DNA from: Paramacrobiotus richtersi
Taxonomy: Eukaryota; Tardigrada; Eutardigrada; Parachela; Macrobiotidae
NCBI GenBank assembly: GCA_034698045.1
Contig: JAQGAU010000489.1
Coordinates: 1 to 27,196, forward strand
Length of the DNA stretch: 27,196 nt
Reading direction: 5' to 3'
A model generated the notes under the pieces. It made no database searches, was not told the DNA's origin, and saw only the letters and a program-made list of their open reading frames with translations. How positions within the stretch are numbered: the stretch's first letter is position 1; each line of letters begins with the position of its first letter. This document shows, in pieces, positions 19,331 to 27,196 of this stretch. The translations under genes were made by a program, and so were the position numbers.

Positions 19331-20450
19331 GTATAACGTCATACGCGTCGTTTGAGGCGTGCGAATAAATATGCAGCCCGAGCCCCGTCAAAAAGGTACA
19401 GCTGCTTAAAGACTTAGCTAACATTCTCCATGAAGTGTTTAAAGACTTAATTCCTGTCATTCTTTAAAGAGGCCAATTACGACCTCTGAACAATGCATGC
19501 CTTACAAACAGATCTCCTCTTGCAGGTGAAAGATCGCTGTCTCGAAAGATTCTCGAAACAGTCTTTGAGGCGTTGTTTGCCGGTAAATTTTAGTGGAATA
19601 TTACCGAGATAGCTCTTTTGAGCAAATCCTTAAAGGCCACAGTATTTAATAAAATTTTACTTACGTCTCCTGTAGAAGTTTAAACAGCATTGTAGCAAAG
19701 CCTGAGCAGAACCATAGTACTGGAAAGATCACTTAAGACAACCCAGCAATTAAATATGTACTGTATTGTCCAGTAATCCAGCAGTATTTCTTTAATATGA
19801 AACAACGATCTATAAGACCGGAGATATGTCTGTAACCACGGCCAGTAGAGAATCAGCTGTTCGCAAAAGTCTTTTGAGATTTTTGACGGGTCGAGCGCGA
19901 GCGCGTAAGGCCAGTACTTGAGTTTGAGATTAAGTTGCTACCCGGTGTGTGCATAGATTCGGAAGCGGTCTGTCTGAATTTACTGCATTGAAATCAGCGT
20001 AAGTTAGCCTTTACGGTACAAGTTGGTTCTTTCGCTGCGGTGCACAGGAAATGAGTCGATGTGGTACTTGATACGCTAAGTTAGATCACCGCTATCAGCA
20101 GCCGGAGATGGCAACCTTGCAGGTTTACTAGTGCGTTGCCTTAACGTGCCGGGTACCTAAGAGGTACATCTTTTTTATTAGAATGATCTCTTTTATATGC
20201 ACGAAATTTCTGCTACCGTTTATTATTATCTCTGAAAATATTGCTACCTTCGCATAAAGAAAGCTTTGTCTCGGACTCTCGGTGCCGCGATCGAAAACTT
20301 TAATCGTTTTATTCTGTGTAAGGGTAGAATTTCCCGGAGAATCATTCGGAGATTTGGTTTTTACCAAAGCCACCGACAACCATTCGAAACCACAAAAGCG
20401 CCAACAGCTACAGTGAACATGCAACGACCACATGCGTTCGCGATAGCCTC
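19331..20450. other. No gene seen; 3' side of copy 4
   Basis: No convincing frame. AAAGACTTA recurs near 19408 and 19442. The right end, from about 20450, is the 3' flank shared with copies 1 and 3 (on -, TATAAAACGAGGCTATC). Confidence 0.35.
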
Positions 20451-20525
20451 GTTTTATAATAGGTACACCTCACGCAAGTCATCTTTTCAGAATTGAATTA
20501 GTTCATTAAACGGAAACTAGAGTAA

Positions 20526-22608
20526 TTACAGTAGACTCTTGGTTCCAGACGGGAATTGTATCTTTACCTCGCCCATCTCCACCGGCGCTATTAATCCCGC
20601 TGCGCCTATGGACACATTCAACGTTTTCACCGATAAAACCAAAATGGCTATAGCGACGACCAGTCCTGTCATTGCGCTAGCATTATAGTAGTGCCACAGA
20701 TGCGTCAGCTCCAGTTGGTGCCTAAACCCAATGGAAAGGGTCCACGCGCTCACTGTGGCCAACGCCAGCATTAGGATTACAATAGTGCAGATGACGAAGT
20801 TAACAGTGGACAATACATCAAACTGGCGCTTGGTCCGAGTTGAAGTTTTGATCAATGCCCAGCTTTTTGCTCCAGAATAGATGGTCAGTAAACCGGTGAG
20901 AATTTCAAGCACGGCGCTGTACCACAAGATTTCCGCATCCCATGGATCGAACCAGCGAAAATATGTTTTGATGAGGCCTGTAAAGACGTAACTTATAGGA
21001 TGGATGCACTAGAAGGTGACTTAGCTCCGTTTTTTACCAAATACACTGATAGCCAAAACTGTCACTCCCGCCGCTAACTGCGCTAGTGAAGTGCACTTTA
21101 AGGCATCCACTGCACCGCTCTGGAACTCCGACGGGCCGTGTGAGTCCTAGCAAGCAGACCGAAACATAACTGGGATACGCATAGCTGAACACAAACCTAC
21201 GCTAAACTGTATGTATTACTAGCATGGCATACAGCAGGTGTTTTACCGAATACGTTCCCAACAACAGCTTCCAGAGAAAGTTGAATTCTCTAAATTTGCT
21301 GTGCTGATCATGACTTGTTTGATGTGTGTACCCCTCACGTCACAGAATATCCAGAGCAGACAGAAATGGTTAAATGATACCAATAGTACACAACGAGAAG
21401 GGTTCGCGCGATTAAACGAACTTAACGAAAATATCACATATGTGCAATTCATCACGTTATATTCGGTTCTTGCTTCCTACCGTGACCCCATAGAATAACA
21501 CAGATCCTTTAGGGAACGCCAAGATAAAGCCCCAGCAAACCATGCAGTGCAGTGCAGTGCAGTGCAATGCAATATAATATTTTTTGTTGTACGAGTTTTG
21601 CACTTGCTTCCTAGTTCCTACCCATGAACCAACTGAACCATGTAAATAAAGACACAACCGCTTTAAACTACGAGCCCACGCATCGTGAGCAGAAAACATG
21701 TATTGTATGTTTTCTGTTCTGTTCATGCTTCCTTTATTAATCATTATCACAATAAGTTACATGGTTTACTGCGGTTCTTTCTGGGTTTGATTGAAGTCAA
21801 AACCCATTATAGTATCGGTATGGTTGGTTTAAGCCCAATTGAACCCGCTTCTGTTTAACTGGGACAAAGTATTTGGATAGTAAATCTGTCAGCTTTAGAG
21901 CAAATCACCGCTTAATGAAATCCATACGGTGAATTGTTTTTACGGGATTTGAACACTCTACCCCGAAAAAAATGCTGCCGTTGGCAGTACGCCAGGCGGT
22001 AAATCTTGATGTATGGTTGACAGTATACCGAACGTCAGCGATGTCCGCAGACGACTTACCGTGAAATGCAGTCTGATGTACGCCGCAGCAGCAAGGACAT
22101 TGAAGCACGCAGCCACGCCCACCGTGAGCTGCGAACCAAACACAACCAACCACCACGCCCAAAAAGACCGGTGATCGATGTCACCATCGTCCACAACAAC
22201 GATAACCTCAGGGAGTCCCACCAGCGCCACGATCTCGCTCAGTTTCAAATCAATGCTCAAGGCCACAACACCGGCAGTGACGGCACTGGCTACTTGGAAA
22301 GCATCCACAATCAACCGCTGCCTGGGCTTCCACCGCAGAATATACAAACCAAGGGAGAACGATGCGATACTTAACACGGATAAGGTGTACTCGGCTGGGA
22401 GGTGGTAGTGCTGCATGGTGTGATGCACGAACTCAAAGCTGATAGAGGCTGGGAAGGAGGAAGCACTTTGTACATTGTTTGCTATTTCTGCCAGTGTTAT
22501 AACTTTCTTACCGATTACTGATACCGCCAGGGTAAACAGTCCCATTACCAGTTGAATGATAGTACAAGCTGACAGTACTGTTGTGACTGACTTTAATGAT
22601 GAAAACAT
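20526..22608 (-). CDS. Eight-helix duplicated-tetraspan membrane protein, copy 4, inverted (four exons)
   Basis: Exons are 22608-22512, 22448-22060, 21146-21038 and 20977-20526, with introns of 63, 913 and 60 nt, giving 348 residues. Exon lengths 97, 389, 109 and 452 equal those of copy 3. All splice sites match the other copies (TTCACG before GTAAGT; TTGCTAG before GACTCACAC). The third intron contains two in-frame stops, so it must be spliced here, which supports the same tiny intron in the other copies. The first intron is 63 nt and open, so its retention would insert 21 residues after helix 1. Both basic loops (KPRQR, RTKR) are present and the tail ends KSLL. The frame is open upstream of the ATG to a TTG at 22692 but has no earlier ATG. 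The large intron carries a (TGCAG) repeat and does not align with that of copies 1 and 3. Confidence 0.8.
21543..21572. repeat. (TGCAG)4(TGCAA)2 pentanucleotide repeat
   Basis: Six tandem 5-bp units inside the large intron of copy 4. Confidence 0.9.
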
Positions 22609-22765
22609 CCTGAACGGTGCATGGAAAGAACTCAAAATAGGTCTTGTTTCTCTGCTGTATTCCTGGCTCGGCCGATTATTTTTTGAGTTCAAACGCAGTG
22701 GCAGGACTACGTTTAAGCCTTAAGGCTGTGAAAGCAGACAGTGATAAAGCACAACACGTGGTGTG

Positions 22766-22817
22766 CATGAAAAACATCGGATTTTAATCAGGACGCCGCA
22801 AAGACTTTGAACTTTGC
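22766..22817 (-). promoter_or_regulatory. Conserved upstream element, copy 4
   Basis: On - it reads GCAAAGTTCAAAG..CATCCTGATTAAAATC-like and ends TTTTTCATG, 158 bp before the ATG. It is the same block as upstream of copies 1-3, so the flank was carried along when copy 4 was inverted. Confidence 0.4.
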
Positions 22818-23009
22818 TCTTCCTGTATTGAAGCGAAGGCCGATAATTTTTATAGCAGGCTGTGCAACTTAGTATCGCGCAACAGAAAACAGAGAGGTTT
22901 TGAATGAACCTCTGAAACTTATTAAGACATCGAAAGAAGCAGCGGAAATATCCGTTTTGGACGCATGAGAATTCGAGCATGCAAACGCGAACAAAAAACA
23001 ACGCAAGTG

Positions 23010-23680
23010 AATGATATCAAAGCGAAAATTTCACATGAAGTTGTCTCATCTGAACAGTAATCAGTCACGGTCAGTCGATTTGGTACCGATTAATACATTA
23101 TTGTGTAATTTAAAAGTGCTCGAAGCTCCACACTGGACTCTTATCTAAATTTATAGCCCGGGTCTTATAAAACAAAAGGTTCACAAGTAGAGTTGTGATG
23201 GGTGACTGCCAGATTTGCTTGTTTTTGCAAATGAATTCTTCATATCGTAGGTATTGTTCATTTTTGTGATAGTTACGTATGTGTTTATTGCTGTCCATGG
23301 TATAATACGTACACGAAAATAATCAAAGGACAGAGTATTTTTCTTGAAGTTGTTGCAACTGGATTAGGTTTCTTTTATGGCTTTTAAAGCTGGACCGTAG
23401 CATTGTAAGAAAACGCCGACTGAAGCCAGGTGACCGGAGAAGGAGCCAAGAAATTAAACTCTTAGAAGTTGGCGTTCGCTTACAACATTATAGTCACACA
23501 TCCATAGTATGTACACGTGAAGTCAGTCAGTGTGCTCGCCATAGAGTAGTCGTGCAAACCCGTTGTTAGCATAATAAATGTAAAGGTCACACTTCATTTT
23601 GTTTGTTTTCAGTTTCGCGCCCGCAGGTTACCTGCGCCCCAGGATCGCATTTATCACCGAATGAATTTGTCCTATACGTA
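23010..23680. other. No gene seen
   Basis: AT-rich sequence with no convincing frame, RNA gene or repeat. Confidence 0.35.
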
Positions 23681-23774
23681 AGTGCCGTCAGTGCAATCCG
23701 ATATACAGCATGCACTGTTTATTTTGCCCCACGAATGTTTGCAGTACGTACACGTCCAATTAGCAATTAGCATT

Positions 23775-23977
23775 TCGTGTGGAGTTATGCCCTCTGAAAC
23801 ACCTGATGAACGGAAATTTAGCTACCAGATTCGCCAAATGAGGAAGACTGACCCCACTGCACAGTCGATTTTGGCCAATTAGCACCATCGTGTGGAGTTA
23901 TGCCCTCTGAAACACCTGATGAACGGAAATTTAGCTACCAGATTCGCCAAATGAGGAAGACTGACCCCACTGCACAG
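23775..23977. repeat. Perfect 90-bp direct duplication (23775-23864 and 23888-23977)
   Basis: Both units begin TCGTGTGGAGTTATGCC and end CCCCACTGCACAG with no difference that I can see. The period is 113 bp, and the spacer also repeats CCAATTAGCA. It encodes the same 26 residues (starting MPSETPDERKF) twice in different frames of the region. The absence of changes points to a very recent event or to an assembly artefact. Confidence 0.9.
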
Positions 23978-24148
23978 TGGAAGCGGACCGGATATAAATT
24001 ATATAAGAATGGAGTTCGGGTTGTTTTCGACTTCAATGACCAGATAGATCAACTTTACGGATCTGATCGACCAACGGTACGTCATGCCAATTAGCAACCG
24101 TTCGATGACGAAGTGTTCATTGAAATCAGTGGAATGCCAACTTGTTAA
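23900..24148 (+). CDS. Possible small gene starting in the duplicated unit
   Basis: From ATG 23900 a 64-codon frame reads MPSETPDERKF.., then WKRTGYKLYKNGVRVVFDF and DQIDQLYG, before a TAG at about 24092. The same frame then stays open for 17 more codons (QPFDDEVFIEISGMPTC) to a TAA near 24148. The alternation of polar and hydrophobic residues (GVRVVFDF, EVFIEIS) looks like beta-strand protein on both sides of the TAG. The gene could end at the TAG, could use readthrough (the next codon is CAA), or could be a recent pseudogene. No family is recognised and no introns are evident. The first duplicated unit carries the same ATG and 26 residues but then enters a different sequence and stops. Confidence 0.35.
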
Positions 24149-24366
24149 TCGCATCAGTAAATAAACATCCTTCGCCTTTTGCCTTTTGCCTGTTTTGATT
24201 TTGACACCTTAAAACTCTTCTTTCTAGAATTTTATCTTACTCTTTATTATTTGGCTCTACGTTTTTCTTCAAACTAGCGAAAATACTGATTTTGTTAAAA
24301 AACTTCACAAATGCTGCCAGTCATCGCCAAATTTTGAAAAATCATTTACGTTTGCTTAAAAATGTG

Positions 24367-24660
24367 CTATCTAGCTGTTACCGTGAAATAACAATTGATT
24401 AATGTTTGCCCGTACATACATTCCACCGCGTAATTCTGTTTACATAAATTCTCGCGCAACAGCCGCGATGATTTTTCCCAAGAAGCTACGTTCAAGCGCT
24501 CCAACCATCTTCGGATATGTGCCGGAATGACGCCGGTATCTGATGGTCTACTTTCGAACTTTGTATGATCAACAAACTTTGCATCGTTTACTCGACCACA
24601 CCGCAACTTCTGTTCGCAAACTCCGACAACACGTGTACCACATGAGGAACCCGATCCTGC
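24367..24660 (-). CDS. Weak candidate exon, unrecognised
   Basis: An open stretch of about 95 codons on - reads from about 24660 (GSGSSCGTRVVGVCEQ) through a charged, helix-like segment (IPAHIRRWLERLNVASWEKS, then RLLRENL) to a stop at 24367. There is no ATG at the head. A CTAG acceptor near 24660 is weak in pyrimidines, and a GTAAAC near 24440 could be a donor. Composition is protein-like, but no neighbour on this strand supports it. Confidence 0.25.
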   Translation of the reverse strand, partial: AGSGSSCGTRVVGVCEQKLRCGRVNDAKFVDHTKFESRPSDTGVIPAHIRRWLERLNVASWEKSSRLLRENLCKQNYAVECMYGQTLINCYFTVTAR

Positions 24661-24669
24661 TAGCTTTGA

Positions 24670-25062
24670 TTAAATATCAATCTGTGCTTTATCTGTGTTT
24701 CTTTCTTTGTTCCCCGAAATCACTCAACAGTCACAAATCATTAATTCAACTTTTTTCACTACTTTGTCTTATTGTTAATACAAACTATGTTTTTTTCTGT
24801 CACCATGTGCTGGGTTGATTTTGTTGCACCGATGAGCTACTGAACCTTTTATCTGTGTGACTAATTGTGTCGCCAGAGACATAAAACAAACAAACGTCTA
24901 GGATACCGCAGGTTATACATCTGTGGCCACATCATCTATTCAGTTCGTAATCATTGGGGGATAGCATTTCCAGACAGATGTTCTGCGTAGACCTTTACTG
25001 TTCAAGTTTACAAACGGTTTCTTTCGTGAAAGTTATTAACAAACGAATGAACTGCTGGAAAA
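24670..25062. other. No gene seen
   Basis: AT-rich stretch upstream of the broken chemoreceptor gene; no convincing signal. Confidence 0.35.
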
Positions 25063-25867
25063 ATGAAGCACCTGTTAAATAGTGGTCAGCTTAAAATGAA
25101 AGCACAACGCGCAATGCGATGCTGATTCAGCTCAAGAGCAGCTTATCAAAAAGAATCCAGTCAAAAGCGTTCTCTGGTTTCAGCTAGGCGTTCTACGGTG
25201 TTTCGGTTTCGGCCTTCCAGAAAATGCTTCACCATGCTGCTGGCTACTAGCGACCTTGACAGCTCTTCTGTTCTTGGGGGGAGGATGGTTTCTAACAAGC
25301 ACCGTATATACCTCAGGCTCTCTAGATCAACTCAGCCCACGTCTTTGTTAGATGTCGCATATATGAGCCCGCCTGGCGAGCTCGCTTCGGGGAGTTACTC
25401 CTCTGACAATTATCTTTTTGCTCAAAAGACACAAGTTCTTCAGTCTGCTGGAAAACTTGAACCAGTTAGCAATTGCCGCAATACCAGATGGCATACTCCT
25501 CAGTAACAGAGCGTCATGGAATTGGGAAATGGGAGCGTTAACGGTGTGCTCCGTATTCTTTTCCGCGGCTATCGAATCAGTCGGTTGGACTGAAGCGTTC
25601 ATAGCAGGGAACTGGACGATGACCGAAGGGAATCCGTACACCCCAGTTCCGCAGTTATTTCCCGTGTGGGTCGCTTTTCTCATCAGTGAATTGTTTCAAA
25701 CGCTTCCAGTTCTGCTATCTATGCAAGTGACCATCTTCCTGATTGGATGCGCCCTAATCATCAAAAGCTGCATGCAGCAGATTCAAGATGGCTTGCAACT
25801 AGAGCGACAATGGTTTCTTTCTGTTCCAAGGGATACGCACGGGATCCCTTCTTTCGGCAGGGTCTAA
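25063..25867 (+). pseudogene. Gustatory-receptor-like 7TM chemoreceptor, broken and partial
   Basis: From about 25100 one frame reads a protein-like N-terminus (QEQLIKKNPVKSVLWF, QLGVLRCFGFGLPENASPCC), then a helix (WLLATLTALLFLGGGWFLTS). It meets TAG at 25349 and TGA at 25361, then continues in the same frame with LTIIFLLKRHKFFSLLENL, a helix pair and LFPVWVAFLISELFQTLP..QVTIFLIGCALII..MQQIQDGL, stopping at 25867. A likely start, ATG 25063, lies one base out of frame. The layout matches the N-terminal four helices of the insect-type Gr family: an LxxLGxxP-like start, a KR..LL..L inner loop, and the helix 4 region. The C-terminal half with the TYxxxxxQF motif is missing here. No GT..AG pair removes both stops and keeps frame. 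Two stops and one frameshift point to a pseudogene. The family call is from pattern only. Confidence 0.5.
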
Positions 25868-27196
25868 AACCTAGCAATGGCAATTGCCACTGGCTATGGC
25901 AACCGGCAATAGCAACGCCTTTTTGGCAGCGCCAGTGCTAAAACCTGGCATCACCAGGATAAAACCAGGCGAAATCGGGAATTTTTCCTGTCAGACAAGG
26001 AAACATTCGAAGCGGAATGTGGGGCCATGTTGCCCTAAAAAAGGAGTGTTTGCTTCACCAGGTTACCACATGCAACATTCGCCACAACCATAATAGCATA
26101 ATAATATGATTATCAATAGGCAACTATGATTCTAAAGTCAGGATGCGGCTGCGCTGCATGAGAAAAGTTGTCTAATGTCTACATCATTATCTATGCTGCA
26201 ACACAGTACCATAACTCGTCAGCAGCACGACTTGGTCGAGCTCTGATCTGCTGTAGCCAAGTGCACGTACGATACAACAGAGGATGAAGTCGCGTAGAAA
26301 CCGTTATGTTACTTTTTGTTGGATATCGTGCCATTTCGTTGCACCTAACAGATATCTACATGCAAGCAAGGATATTTTCCTCATGTGCATGCACGTCCTG
26401 TATGTCCGCCCGCGTACATTTCCTGAAGATAACCATTTAAATTCAACAATCCATTAACGTGTTTCCACTGTTACCCTAGCGCAGAGCAAGCTCAGCCGGT
26501 AACAGTAGCCGAAATATGTAGCATTCACTTGCTTTGGGCACTTACGCCAGCACATTTTTTGGCTTTATTACGCGTCGATCAGGTGATATATGAAACTGTA
26601 AACATAAATTATCAAATTTTTAAATAATTGTTTAGTATCTGCTGCACACCATTCGTACGCTGTACGTCGACGCCAACAGTGATGTGGTAATGATGAAGCC
26701 AATGTGCTAATTTTGGCTTAATTACAGTGCTGACTGCAACCAGGCTCTATCTGCTAATTTTACTGTGCTGAGTGCTCCATGGTTTGTAACTGAAAGTATG
26801 TTAATGAATCATCTCCATGGTCGTTTATCCCAGTTTATGCCAAGTTTTCGCTTATAATGTTGTAACAGAACCCAGCACCTTTAAGGGGAGAATCCTGGCG
26901 TTAATTCAAAAAATTTGAGTTTCTCCAGCAGATAGAGCGTTCTATCTTCTATCTAAACATGTTCTTGTGTTTATTGCTGTACCATAGTATTACATGCGTA
27001 CACACGCACGCACGTGTTCTTGTTGAAAACAAACGATGTAAATAAGAATTCATAAAAAATTGCGAAGTGTAACCGTCCGAAACCTACTCGCCAATCTTAT
27101 ATGTGGCTGCTGCGGCTGTGAATCACTGTACACCTGGTCAGAGAATGCGTGGCGGCTTGATGTGTGGAGATGCACTTGTTTGCACAGCTAGTGCCT
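25868..27196. other. No gene seen
   Basis: No frame, RNA gene or repeat is convincing. If the chemoreceptor gene ever continued, its C-terminal exons should lie here, but I found no TY....QF-like exon on +. Small palindromic runs of GGCAA/TTGCC occur near 25876-25915. Confidence 0.35.

Noticed and set aside
21940-22010. GTTCAAATCC on the minus strand, like a tRNA T-loop
   Set aside because: The flanking bases do not form a T-stem and no acceptor, D or anticodon arms can be drawn.

Overview
The window looks like nuclear DNA of a small, intron-rich, compact animal genome, most likely an ecdysozoan. My best guess is a tardigrade, because the two class A GPCRs with NR[IL] instead of DRY and very short introns resemble the large orphan receptor expansions I recall from that phylum. 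This is recollection, not a search. Genes sit on both strands, GT..AG introns run from about 53 to 913 nt, and there are no operons, rRNAs, tRNAs, CRISPR arrays or recognisable retroelements. All splice models were built by eye from reading frame, splice consensus and comparison between copies.

The main content is a family of four paralogous membrane-protein genes that I cannot assign to a named family. Three lie head to tail on + (copy 1, 8795-10851; copy 2, 11773-13103; copy 3, 14035-15888). The fourth is inverted on - (copy 4, 22608-20526). Each has four exons and encodes about 345-348 residues with eight predicted membrane helices. The protein is two related four-helix modules in series, and each module carries a tiny phase-1 intron at the same place, just after its first helix. 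Copies 1, 3 and 4 look whole. Copy 2 has a 4-nt loss near its start codon. The copies also share a conserved element about 150 bp upstream of the ATG and a conserved 3' flank.

Around this array, from left to right: candidate exons of an unrecognised membrane or secreted gene on - (1-1185); weak candidate exons on - (1821-2585); an intronless GPCR on + (3819-4778); a small three-exon gene of unknown function on - (4996-5429); a possible small secreted protein on - (7305-7538); copies 1-3; a two-exon GPCR on - (18456-16834) with an unrecognised gene just upstream on the same strand (18540-18999); a long foldback element (19165-19330); copy 4; a perfect 90-bp direct duplication inside a small ORF region (23775-24130); a weak candidate exon on - (24367-24660); and a broken gustatory-receptor-like gene on + (25063-25867). 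The last 1.3 kb shows nothing I can support.

The common theme is membrane receptors and membrane proteins: two GPCRs, a decayed 7TM chemoreceptor, and the eight-helix family. Whether they act together is not shown by the sequence. The 4-helix/8-helix array is the best candidate for an undescribed system.
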